A stretch of DNA of 48,265 bases, taken from the NCBI GenBank assembly GCA_051453625.1, contig JBOZIK010000001.1, forward strand, positions 39,170,526 through 39,218,790. The letters are read 5' to 3'. Position 1 is the first letter of the stretch, and each line of letters begins with the position of its first letter. The notes beneath the pieces were generated by a model. The model saw nothing but the letters and a program-made list of their open reading frames with translations, made no database searches and was not told the DNA's origin. The translations under genes were made by a program, and so were the position numbers. Of this stretch, positions 33,871 to 43,661 are shown in pieces. This stretch comes from Welwitschia mirabilis (lineage: Eukaryota; Gnetophyta; Gnetopsida; Welwitschiales).

Positions 33871-34215
33871 ATACTCATGGATGGGAATGAAAAATTTAAA
33901 TGATCCATATTTTTACAATCAAAAAGATAAGATAATTAATCAAGTAATAAATTAGGCTTAAAAATCTTTTTATGATAAGACTTTATACATGAGTTAAAAA
34001 CCTTAATAAGAGTATAGTGAGAATATGTAATAAGATTTAAACATTCTAAGTTATAAAGGACCATCCTATTTCTTTTTCCTTTCTTAATCAACAATTCCTG
34101 AGAAATGTTTTCTTTGATGAAGACATAGATGAATTAGAAATCAATGAATGAAAAGGATTATCATTAAAGATATACCTTAAATCTTAAAAGAAGGATAATT
34201 TTAAAGATTAACATA
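33871..34215. other. AT-rich DNA between repeat R and gypsy fragment F2
   Basis: Nothing recognised. If F2 once had RT downstream on the minus strand it should lie here, but no RT motif is visible. Confidence 0.4.
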
Positions 34216-34800
34216 TTAATCATAATACAAATGAGATAGTGAGAGAGAGAAAACATTTTTCTCATAGGAAGGATAATCAAGATCATCAAGACATTCAACA
34301 AAGTCCACTCTTTTCAAATCACTGGGTTTCTTCATAGCATTAAATATATTTAAATTAATAGTTATATTATCAAATGAAATATTTATAAGACCACTTGTAC
34401 AATTTATAAGAGCATTAGAAGTGGCAAGAAAAAGTCTTCCTAAGATAATAGGAATGGTATAACTTTTAGCCTTTTCCCTCTCCAAAACTACAAAGTCCAT
34501 AGGAAGCTAGCAATTTTCTACTTGAACAATCACATCCTCTATTATGTCTAAAGGTCATTTTAAAGAATTATCAACTAATGGTAATTGAATTTTAATATTT
34601 TTAAGATCATTTAGACTAAGTTTCTTATAAACACTATATGGTAATAGAGTGATACTAGCTCTAAGATCTAACAAGGATTATTAAAAGTTTGTATTCATAA
34701 TAGTAATGGCTATGCTAGAGCAACCTAGATCTTTGTACTTTAAGGAAATTTGGTTTTTAATGATAGCATTAGTTTTTTTTAGTAAGGAAATATTTACTTG
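34216..34800 (-). pseudogene. Retropepsin fragment of a different gypsy element (F2)
   Basis: The minus strand encodes an Athila/Tat-type protease. The active-site region LLDLRASITLLPYSVYKKLS (34617-34676) keeps the Asp but has Arg for the Gly (family D-L-G-A-S). It continues with an IIEDVIVQVEN segment, MDFVVLEREKAKSYTIPIIL, GRLFLATSNALINCTSG and ITINLNIFNAMKKPSDL (compare LILGRPFLATANALID and NIF). The last 94 residues are open (34216-34500), preceded by an in-frame stop. It differs in sequence from the H and I proteases, so it is another gypsy family. Confidence 0.78.
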
Positions 34801-35222
34801 TCACATTCATATTTTTTTAATAGTAATATATCTTTTAAGAATCTAGCATAGGGAGAAACTTATTTACTGGATTCTAAAAGAGAGATATTGATCTTTGATA
34901 AAGCCTAAACTTTTTATAAAATAAGTTATTAATAGCCACTATCTTACATTAATTTTCAAAATTTACTACTTTATTTAGAGGTATTTTTTTACTTTTTAGG
35001 TGACAGGGATATTAGCCACTCAATGAGCTGAAATCAATGAATTATGATCTAGTTAAAGGCTCTTCATAATGCTTGCAATCAGGAGATCTAGATTGAAGTT
35101 GAAAATTTGGATTATGGAAGACTACTTCAATGTCAAAGCTTTGTAAATGATTCATAGTTCCTTTCTCATCATCATATTTCAACCTTTTGCTGATGCAACA
35201 ATTCCAACTCATTTTGATACTA
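34801..35222 (-). mobile_element. Upstream part of gypsy fragment F2
   Basis: By position this should be the gag-protease region of F2 on the minus strand. Short readable pieces such as SFDIEVVFHNPNFQLQS and HYEEPLTRS occur but I cannot match them to a domain. It is cut at 35227 by the insertion of copia element C. Confidence 0.35.
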
Positions 35223-35227
35223 GATGT
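35223..35227. repeat. Candidate target-site duplication of copia element C, left
   Basis: GATGT next to the LTR start TGATAGGATT. The right flank at 46258-46262 is AATGT, matching four of five bases. This supports the whole 35228-46257 block being one insertion into older DNA. Confidence 0.5.
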
Positions 35228-36802
35228 TGATAGGATTGAGAACCCTAGAAGGGGGGTGAATAGGTTATTAAAAATTTAAACAAACTATTCTAAAATAAAT
35301 CAAAGATATATCAAAATCTTACACAAAATAATTCACTAATTTAAAACATTCATGAAAAAAAAGATAGCAGAAGTAATAAAATAAACTAACTAAAAGTAAA
35401 AGATACCAAATAGATGCATGCGGAATTTATAGTGGTTCAGGAAGCCCCCTACTTCACTCTCAATAATCAGCTTATTACCAAGCTTGACCCGAATCTTCAT
35501 TACTCCACTAGGTATTCCAGGTTCAACTATAAGCTTTATAAATAGACTTTTTCAAGCTTAGTCTCAACATTCAAATGGACTTTTCAGGGCTTAGTCTCAA
35601 CCTTTCATAATGTAAATAGTGACGCAATGATGTCAAGATGCATGGATATCACTTGTTCTTGATAGAATAGATTTGATGGAGATCTTCTCTTGTAGATGTA
35701 CAACAAATAAAGCACTAGATCTTACCTTGAATTTAGATATAATATAGATAATAGATCTTCTTTGATCAGGAGTAAACATGCCAAAACTCAATAATGAATA
35801 TCACAAGATTTCAGTACTAGTTTCTCATATTTAAAAGATTAACAAGATTGAAAAAGATTCCAAAAGATTCTTTATTCATCTATCTTTTGGCTACTTATAT
35901 TATAAGATTTTTAGGATTTATTACATTTAAAAATATGCTTCCAATCGCTATAAATGGCTAAAAAATGACTATCTAATGAATACATAATGAATACAAAATA
36001 GATAGAAAATTTTAGTTTCATTTCATCTAGTCGACTCATCAAAAGTTCAGTCAACCTCATCTAGTGTCGTGAATTACATAGGTCATCTTAGTGAAATTTT
36101 TTGTCATCTCAATTTGATACAACTTCATATTCAGTCAACCCCATTTGGTCTAGTTAATCCTAGTCTAATCATCTGCTATTAAATCTAGGTACCTGCTTAT
36201 CTTGATAAAGATCTTTCTAATTTCTAGCATCAAGTCTATTCGATCCCTTCAAAAGTCTAGTTGAACTTATGAAAATTGGCTTAGGAGTATTAGCTACACA
36301 TTGCTCAGGTTCATTTGACTCCTTCATTAGTCTAGTCGATCCTTGATAATCAGTTTAGGAGTACTAATCCTTGGTTTAAAGATTCGGTCAACCCCATAAT
36401 AAGTCTGGTCGACGCATTATCATTTAGTCAAGGGATAATGTTATTAGGTCCTCAAATCTAGTCAAATACATAAATGTCCAATCAACCCTTTGCCATTTAG
36501 TTCAGGAACACTAGCTCTCTACATTACAGGTTCAGTTAATCATAACAAAAATCTATTCAACAATTCTAAATTCATTTCATTTTTTGAGTATTTATTTTAG
36601 GTGCAGTCCGATAAACCCTTTGAAAGTCCAGTCAACTCCTTAATAAGGATAAATGAATTTGGCAGGTTTTTAGTGCTCAAAAATTGATGGTTTTGGTTTT
36701 ATCTTTAGACCTATAAGTAATTAACATTTTTTACATAAGATATAGAAAATTTGCTACACAAAAAAAATAGTTTGACATTAATTAGCAAAACATAATCTAA
36801 TA
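35228..36802 (-). mobile_element. 3' LTR of Ty1/copia composite C (1575 bp)
   Basis: On the minus strand it starts TATTAGATTATGTTTTGC (from TGTTAG) at 36802, after a purine tract, and ends AATCCTATCA at 35228. It aligns over its full length with the 5' LTR 44697-46257. TATA-like TATAAGTAG at 35891-35899 (minus). A block at about 36020-36640 has many copies of a GTCGACC-like motif, mostly decayed to GTCAACC, GTTGACC or GTCGATC. Confidence 0.82.
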
Positions 36803-36815
36803 ATCTCCCTCTTTA
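36803..36815 (-). promoter_or_regulatory. Polypurine tract before copia LTR 35228-36802
   Basis: The minus strand reads TAAAGAGGGAGAT before the LTR start. An equivalent tract (CAAAGAGGGAGAT) is at 38445-38457 before the second LTR copy. Plant copia elements commonly end in such a GGGGGAGAT-type tract. Confidence 0.65.
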
Positions 36816-37218
36816 ACATTAATGGAAAATAATACTTAGTTATAAGAATATTTAGAACATAGAAAATATACCCCTCACAAAATTCCTATTATTGTTTTAC
36901 AAAGTATTACACCTTTTGAAACCAAGTTAAGACATTTTGTATAATCAAATTTTGTGCTAAAAATGAAACAATTTTAAGATGTAGATTTGAAGGATTAGAA
37001 ACACAAATTTTATGAAATCACAATGTAATCATGTAAAGCATTTAACATTTTGATCAATTAACACATTTGAGAGTTAATTTCCAATATTAGACATCAATAT
37101 TTTAATTTATGAAATAATCATTTAAAACTTTAAAATTTTTATTAAGCACATATGATACCAATGGAAAAACATGTTAAGCACATATGATTTATACAAAAAC
37201 AAAAAAAAAGTTTAAAAT
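36816..37218 (-). mobile_element. 3' tail of copia composite C (copy 1)
   Basis: Non-coding sequence upstream of the polypurine tract on the minus strand, repeated at 38458-38860. It ends at a 100-N run. Confidence 0.6.
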
Positions 37219-37318
37219 NNNNNNNNNNNNNNNNNNNNNNNNNNNNNNNNNNNNNNNNNNNNNNNNNNNNNNNNNNNNNNNNNNNNNNNNNNNNNNNNNN
37301 NNNNNNNNNNNNNNNNNN

Positions 37319-38444
37319 GATGGAAATCTTCGCTTATAGATGTACAAAAAATAAAGCACTAGATCTTACCTTGAATGTAGAGATAATATAGACAATAGAT
37401 CTTCCTTGATCAGGAGTACAAATGCGAAGATTCAATAATGAATATCACAATATTTCATTACTAGTTCCTTAGATTTAAAAGATTAACAAGATTGAAAAAG
37501 GTTCTAAAAGATTTTTTATTCATCTATCTCTTGGCTATTTATATTATAAGGTTTTTAGGATTTATTACATTTGAAAATGTGCTTATAATGCGTATAAATG
37601 GATAAAAAATGGCTATATAATAGATACATAATGAATACAAAATAGATAAAAAAATTTAGTTTCATTTCATCTAGTCAACCCATCAAAAGTTCAGTCGACC
37701 CCATCTAGTATCATGACTTACATAGGTCATTTTAGTAAAATTTTTAATCATCCCAATTTATTACAACTTCATATTTGGTTAACCCCATCTGGGTTTAGTC
37801 GACCCTAGTCTAGTCATCCACTATTAAATTTAGTTGCCCACTTATCTTGATAAAGATCTTTCTAATTTCTAGCATCAGGTCTAGTTGACCCCTTTAAATG
37901 TCTAGTCGACCTTATGAAAATTAGCTTAGGAGTATTAGCTACACATTACTTAGGTCTAGTTGACCCCTTCATTAGTCTAGTCAATCCCTTGACAATCAGT
38001 TTAGCAGTACTGTTCCTTGGTTCATAGATTCGGTCGATCCCGTCATAAGTCTGGTTGACCCCTTGTCATTCAGTCAAGGGATAATGTTATCAGATCCTCA
38101 AATCCGGTTAGATACATAAATGTCCAATTGAACCTTTTCCATTTAGTTCATGAACATTGGCTCTCTACATTATAGGTTTTATTAACCCTAACAAAAATCT
38201 AATCAACCCCCCTGAATTTAGTTTTTGAGTATTTTCTTTAGATGTAGTCTAGTAAATCCTTTGAAAGTCCGGTCAACCCCTCAATAAGGGTAAATGAACT
38301 TGGCAGGTTTTTAGTGCTCAAAAATTGATGGTTTTGCTTTTATCTTTAGACCTATAAGTGATTAACATTTTTTACACAAGATACATAAAATTTTCTACAT
38401 AAAAAACATTAGTTTGACATCAACTGATAAAACATAATCTAACA
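37319..38444 (-). mobile_element. Additional copia LTR copy, truncated by a gap
   Basis: Repeats 35677-36802, starting on the minus strand with TGTTAGATTATGTTTTATCA at 38444 after its own purine tract, and lacking the last ~450 bases at the N run 37219-37318. TATA-like TATAAATAG at 37535-37543 (minus). GTCGACC-like motifs at about 37670-38290, including intact GTCGACC at several points. A tandem tail-LTR block or a misjoined second copy would both explain it. Confidence 0.75.
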
Positions 38445-38457
38445 ATCTCCCTCTTTG

Positions 38458-39069
38458 ACATTGTTGGAAAACAATACTTAGTTGTAAGAATATTTAGGAC
38501 ATAGAAAATATCCCCCTCACAAAATGCCTATTATTATTTTACAAAATATTACACCTCTTGAAACCAAGTTACGACATTTTATATAATTAAATTTTGTGCT
38601 TAAAAATGAAACAATTTTAAGATGCACATTTGCAGGATTAGAAACACAAATTTTATGAAAAGCATAATGTGATCATATAAAGCATTTAATATTTTGATCA
38701 ATTAACACATTTGAGAGTTTGTTTTCAATATTAAACATCAACATTTCAATTTATGAAATAACCATTTGAAACTTTAAAATGTATGTTAAGCACATATGAT
38801 ACTAATGGAAAAACATGTTAATCACATATGATTTGCACAAGTGCAAAAAAATTTGAGATACTAATTGAAAATAATGTAGAGCATAAAAGTAAAGTGCATA
38901 TAGATTCCATTAAACATATGAAAATATTACAAAATAAAAGTACTCATCAAGAGCATGTTACTCATAAGAAAACATTTAATAATAAATAACTAATTCTTCC
39001 TCTTTTGACATTAATAACAAAGGAGATAACAAAAACATATAAGAAAAACATAATTTGAAGCTTCTAATC
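38458..39069 (-). mobile_element. 3' tail of copia composite C (copy 2)
   Basis: Non-coding tail between the stop of ORF X copy B and the LTR purine tract. Near 38990 the minus strand has GTCAAAAGAGGAAGAATTAG, an internal purine tract that recurs as CAAAAGGGGGAGAATTAATT near 41000. Confidence 0.6.
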
Positions 39070-40105
39070 AAATTCCTCCTCCTTCTCTTCTTCTTCTTCT
39101 TCAAATTCTTCCTCTAAATCTTCTTTGTCTTCTCTTGTGCATGCTAATCTAGTGGCCTCTACTAAAGTATCAATAATATTATACTCAACTACTATNNNNN
39201 NNNNNTGTGTCTAGTACAATAATAAATCCATCTCAGATATGAAAGAGTCTCATCAGGAGAGCATTTCTTTGGAGAGGATAACTTTAAGGGTTTCTTGGAA
39301 GGGGTAAATATGTGCATATGGGATAAATTTGCACACCCAATGGGTGCCATATGCTATAGCATTTCAAGTTTTAAATAGAAGATTACACAAAAATGATAGC
39401 ACAAGTTTGTGATAAAAACAGAGTAGGGTAATGCACTAGTCCTGTGATACTTTAACTAAGAGATCATATTCTTTAGTATAATGATAGAAGCATTAATAGA
39501 ATGCTCTATCCCTACTACATATATCAAATAGGCTTTATAACTAGAGGCCTCACCACGATGTCCAGCTAAAGGTAAAAAATTATAAGTAAAAATTAAGTGA
39601 AGAAAGTGATGCTTTAATGTTAATAATGAAGTAGAGAGAGTGTGTCTCCAAGAGTGAACCTTATCATATATCTCCATGGTAATAGTAGGCTTGTCTTCCA
39701 TGTTGTCTTAAAGAGGCTAAAACTCTTCATAATCACCTCTAGAAAAATTGATTAAATTAGAAATGAGATTTGTGGTTACTCTTAATTGCTTCTCCAAAAT
39801 AAGGGTTTCAAGGGTTCCTGAATCATGATCATAAGAGGCACTACAGTAAAACATGTGAGTAAAAAATGGATAAGTGGAGCTAAAAACATCTATAAAATAA
39901 TTAAGATCTTGATTTCTAGGAGCTAAATGACATTCTTGATCTCTCTAAGCTCTGATATTGCCATAGACCATTCTTGACATATTAGCTTCTTCTCGAACTT
40001 CTCTATGAACTTGTCAATATCTTCTTCAGACATCCCATGGTAAAAAAGAGTAGGATATCTTGAAGGAGCTTTCTTAACTCTCCTCCTAGATGAGATTTCA
40101 CCCAT
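39070..40105 (-). pseudogene. ORF X copy B: putative plant transposon protein-like cargo in a copia element
   Basis: The minus strand starts MGEISSRRRVKKAPSRYPTL (40105), with an N-terminal EEDIDKFIEKFEKK segment. After a frameshift near 39945 one frame runs with few stops: LNYFIDVFSSTYPFFTHMFY, TLETLILEKQLRVTTNLISN, WRHTLSTSLLTLKHHFLHLI, FTYNFLPLAGHRGEASSYKA, SINASIIILKNMIS, then LPYSVFITNLCYHFCVIF, and an acidic C-terminus of about 20 E/D residues ending EEEFD. The order matches plant retrotransposon-borne proteins annotated as putative plant transposon protein (L-x-LL-HH-I ... NLLP ... DLFLLYC ... LPYGMLLTKIF). Function unknown. A 10-N run at 39196 replaces about 14 bases seen in copy A. 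Confidence 0.6.
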
Positions 40106-40256
40106 TTCTAAGAACCTAAAAGTAACAAATCTGAAAAAAAAACACTAGATCTGAGAGCAAAGATCTAGATCTAGAAGAAAAAGCTCTAGATCTGAGAGAT
40201 AGAGAAGGCTAGAACATAAGGAAATCAATTTAGGGACCTCTTTCTTTTATAGATAA
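40106..40256 (-). promoter_or_regulatory. TATA box and CT-rich 5' leader of ORF X copy B
   Basis: The minus strand has CTATAAAAG at 40244-40252, about 140 bases before the ATG, followed by a CT-rich leader with repeated CTCAGATCTAGA/TCTAGATCTAGA elements. The same arrangement occurs in copy A. It resembles an ordinary plant core promoter and 5' UTR, suggesting ORF X had its own transcript or was captured with its promoter. Confidence 0.5.
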
Positions 40257-40640
40257 GAATAAATAAGATAAAATGAAGAAAGAAATTGAGTCCACCAATG
40301 GTACTTTTGCACTCTGATCCATCAAGTCTGGTCGACCACTTGAGATTCCGGTCAACTTATCGAGATATGGGTTTATAATACAGGAAGGGGTTTAGACGAC
40401 TGGGCTTTTAAGCTAGTTGACCAACTACATCTAGTCAACTAAATTATAGATCTAGTTGACTGTTCTACAATTAGCTAAAGGATAGTAAGTAATTCCCCAG
40501 TTCATTTTTAAGATTAACAAGTAAATTTCAGAGATGGTGTGTTACTTCAGAGTTTTCTAGAAAACATCAGATTTATCAAAATTTAAGCTAATGTTTTCAT
40601 TTTCCATGTTGTAATCCATATAATTTAACTGATTAATCAA
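40257..40640 (-). mobile_element. GTCGACC-motif segment between pre-integrase fragment and ORF X (copy B)
   Basis: Non-coding. It contains LTR-like motifs GGTCGACC (40331-40338), CGGTCAAC, TAGTTGACC and TAGTCAAC within 40325-40460, and is repeated at 42290-42540. Confidence 0.5.
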
Positions 40641-40870
40641 ATAAGTATCTATTCTATAGATATTATCTACTCATTTTATAGTAAAAATAACATTTGATTT
40701 TACATCTATAACTTCACATTTTGATTTTCGAAAAATTACTTTATGACCTTTGTCACACAATTGACTAATGCTTAATAAGTTATGTTTCAACCCATTCAAA
40801 TAAAGTACATCATCAAGTCTAGGTAACTTACCTCTTTTAATGCATCTTGTACCTTCTATCTTTTCCTTTT
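40641..40870 (-). pseudogene. Copia pol pre-integrase fragment (copy B)
   Basis: The minus strand encodes GTRCIKRGKLPRLDDVLYLN, then GLKHNLLSISQLCDKGHKVI and FRKSKCEVIDVKSNVIFTIK. This is the first half of the GAG_pre-integrase segment of Ty1/copia pol (family LPNVLYVDGLKHNLLSISQL). The usual WHRRLGH part, integrase, RT and RNase H do not follow. It starts at a 100-N run. Confidence 0.85.
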
Positions 40871-40970
40871 NNNNNNNNNNNNNNNNNNNNNNNNNNNNNN
40901 NNNNNNNNNNNNNNNNNNNNNNNNNNNNNNNNNNNNNNNNNNNNNNNNNNNNNNNNNNNNNNNNNNNNNN

Positions 40971-41060
40971 ATTTAACAACAAATAATTAATTCTCCCCCT
41001 TTTGATATCAATGACAACAGAGATAACAAAAACATATAAGCAAAACATAATTTAAAGCTA
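40971..41060 (-). mobile_element. Tail after ORF X copy A, with internal purine tract
   Basis: Short non-coding tail matching 38970-39069, with CAAAAGGGGGAGAATTAATT near 40992-41011 on the minus strand. It is cut by the 100-N run 40871-40970. Confidence 0.55.
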
Positions 41061-42101
41061 CTAATCAGATTCCTCCTCATCTTCTTCTTCTTCTTTAGAT
41101 TCTTCTTCTAAGTCTTCTTCATATTTTCTTATACATGCTAAGCTGGTGTTCTCTACTAAACTATTAGTAATATTATACTCAACTACTATGAGTGCTTCCT
41201 TCATGTGTTTAGTACAATAATAAATCCATCTCAGATATGAAAGACTCTCATCAGGAGAGGATTTCTTTAGAGAGAATAACTGTAAGGACTTCTTAAAAGG
41301 GATAAATATATGCATATGGGATAAATTTGCACACCCAATGGGTGCCATAGGCTAGAGAATTTCAAGTTTTAGATAGAAGATTACACAAAAATGATGACAC
41401 AAGTTTGTGATAAGCATAGAGTAGGGTAATGCCCTAGTCCTATGATACTCCAACTGAGAGATCATATTCTTTAGTATAATGATAGAATCATTAATATAAT
41501 GCTCTGTCCTACCAAATATATTAGATAAGCTTTATAGCTAGAGGCCTCATCACAATGTCCAGCTAAAAATAAGAAATTATAAGTAAAAATCAAGTGAAGA
41601 AAGTAGTGCTTTGATGTTAATAATGAAGTAGAGAGAGTGTGTCTCCAAAAGTGAATCTTATCACAAATCTCCCTGGTAATAGTAGTTATGTCTTCCATGG
41701 TATCTTAAAGAGGCTAGAGCTCTTCATAGTCACCTCTGAAAAGATCGATTAGAGCAGAATTGAGATTTATGGTTACTCTCAACTGCTTATCCAAAATAAG
41801 AATTTCAAGGGTTCCTGAATCATGATCATAAGAGGCATTACAGTAAAACATGTGAGTAAAAAATGGATAAGTAAAGCTAAAAACATCTAGAAAATAATTA
41901 AGATCTTGATTTCTAGGAGCTAAATGACATCCCTGAGCTCTCTAAGCTCTGAAGTTGCCAAAGACCATTCTTGACACACTAGCTTCTTCTTGAACTTCTC
42001 TGTGAACTTGTCAATATCTTCTTTAGACATCCATGATAGAAAAGAGTAGGATCTTTTGAAGGATCTTTTTTAACTGTCATACTGGATGAGATTTCAACCA
42101 T
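41061..42101 (-). pseudogene. ORF X copy A: putative plant transposon protein-like cargo
   Basis: Second copy of the cargo ORF, starting at an ATG at 42101 (MVEISS) and ending EEESD at 41061. The open C-terminal part (41061-41348) reads MAPIGCANLSHMHIFIPFKK, SSPDESLSYLRWIYYCTKHM, EALIVVEYNITNSLVENTSL and a 20-residue acidic tail. The middle piece 41471-41698 matches the HTLSTSLLT block of copy B. It has more frameshifts than copy B, including one soon after YPTLFYHG-like sequence. Both copies keep the same start, domain order and acid tail, so the ORF was a defined part of the element. Confidence 0.6.
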
Positions 42102-42250
42102 TTTTAAGAATCTAAAAGTAAGAAATCTGAAAAAAAGACACTAGATCTAAAAGCAAAGTTCTAGATCTAGAAGAAAAAGCTCTAGATCTGAGAGATAAAG
42201 AAGACTAAAACATAAGGAAATCAATTTAGAGATCTCTTTATTTTATAGAT
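42102..42250 (-). promoter_or_regulatory. TATA box and 5' leader of ORF X copy A
   Basis: CTATAAAAT at 42240-42248 on the minus strand, then a leader with TCTAGATCTAGAAC-type repeats, about 140 bases before the ATG, as in copy B. Confidence 0.45.
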
Positions 42251-42640
42251 AAGGAGAAATAAGGCAAAATGAAGAAAGAAATCGAGTCCATCAATGGTAC
42301 TTTTACACTATGATCTATTAGATTCGGTCGACCACTCGATATTCCGTTGACTCATCGAGATACGAGTTTATAATATAGGAAGGGGTCTAGGCAAATGGGC
42401 TTTTAAGCTAGTCGATTGGCTACATCTAGTCAACTAAATTATAGATCCAATTGACTATCCTACAATTAGCTAGAGGATAGTAAGTAAACCACCAGTTCAT
42501 TTTTGTAATTAACAAGTAAATTCCAGAGACGAGGTGTTACTTTAGATTTTTCTAGAAAACATTCAAATTTATCAAAATTTAAGCTAATGTTTCCATTTTT
42601 CATGTTGTAATCCATATAATTTAACTAATTAATCAAACAA
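42251..42640 (-). mobile_element. GTCGACC-motif segment upstream of ORF X (copy A)
   Basis: Counterpart of 40257-40640, with CGGTCGACC (42327-42335) and related decayed motifs, non-coding. Confidence 0.5.
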
Positions 42641-42990
42641 GTATCTATTCTATAAATATTATCTACTTGTTTTATAGTAAAAACAACATTTAATTTTATA
42701 TCTATAACTTCACACTTTGATTTTTAAAAAATTACTTTGTGATCTTTGTCACATAATTGACTAATGCTCAATAAGTTATGTTTCAGCACATTCAAATAAA
42801 GTACATCATCAATTTTAGGTAACTTACCTCTTTTGATGCATTCTGTACCTTCTATTTTTTTCTTTTCATTGTTTTAAAAAATAACATCTTCTCCATCAAT
42901 ACTCCTTAGGTGTTGAAAATTTGATTTTTCTCTAGTCATATGCCTTGAGCATCCATTGTCTAGGTATCAAATATTTGTACTTGATCATTT
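42641..42990 (-). pseudogene. Copia protease motif and pre-integrase fragment (copy A)
   Basis: On the minus strand the protease active-site region YLDNGCSRHMTREKSNF is at about 42916-42966 (family YLDSGCSRHMTG); the Asp is kept and Ser is Asn. FQHLRSIDGEDVIF follows, then EGTECIKRGKLPKIDDVLYL and LKHNLLSISQLCDKDHKVIF with a stop. The pol ends after VDNIYRID and passes into non-pol sequence, as in copy B, so the pol deletion predates the duplication. Confidence 0.8.
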
Positions 42991-43640
42991 GAGAGCTATC
43001 TATGTTAGAAAACTTGATATTGTTAGCTCTTACCCACTTATTCTTATTAGACTTAGGTGATATACTTCTTTTAGAAATAAATTTAAATGGTAAAGAATTT
43101 ATAGAATTTGAGAAAAGCAATAATTGTCTAATCTTGTACAATAGCTTTGAATGATCAAATTTACCATAAAAGTTACATGAAATTTTAGAAGTATACTTAC
43201 ATTACCTCTTTATCTATTCTTGTGGATGTTGTAAACTAAAATTTATACTTGATCTATCTTTTATAGGTTTCCTCACTCTAAAAATCTATTCCAATTTAGA
43301 TGAACTAATTGAAAATTTATTTACAAAGAAGGATAGATATTTTACCTATGATAATAAATTGGTATTATTAGATTTTATCATATTGTACTTCATTTCTATT
43401 TCCTTCTTCTCTTTGATGAGAGTCTTTACTACTCTGTTCAGATCGTTCATCCTTTTAACTAGCTTTTCACATTCATCATATAGCTCCTAACATGTATCTT
43501 CTAACTTATCTTGTTCTTCATTTACCATGTCCAAGTCATCAGACTCTAACATGCTAGGTAAGTTTTTGAGGGAAGACATGATCACCATAAAAGATAATCT
43601 TCTATCTCTATCTGACTCTTTATTTGAACAGTTTTCATCA
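42991..43640 (-). pseudogene. Copia gag-protease linker (coiled-coil-like)
   Basis: The minus strand encodes heptad-like, K/E/N-rich sequence: ESDDLDMVNEEQDKLEDTC, YDECEKLVKRMNDLNRVVKT and LIKEKKEIEMKYNMIKSNN. Such a stretch between zinc knuckle and protease is usual in plant copia elements of this type. The downstream open frame 42932-43141 reads a basic segment before the protease in another frame. Stops are present. Confidence 0.6.
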
Positions 43641-43661
43641 TCATCATCATCATCATCATTA
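43636..43661. repeat. CAT/GAT microsatellite in copia gag
   Basis: A run of about eight TCA/ATC triplets, read on the minus strand as a poly-Asp run (DDDDDDDD) followed by ENCSNKESDRDRR. The plus-strand poly-Ser frame (43527-43721) is its antisense shadow. Confidence 0.8.
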
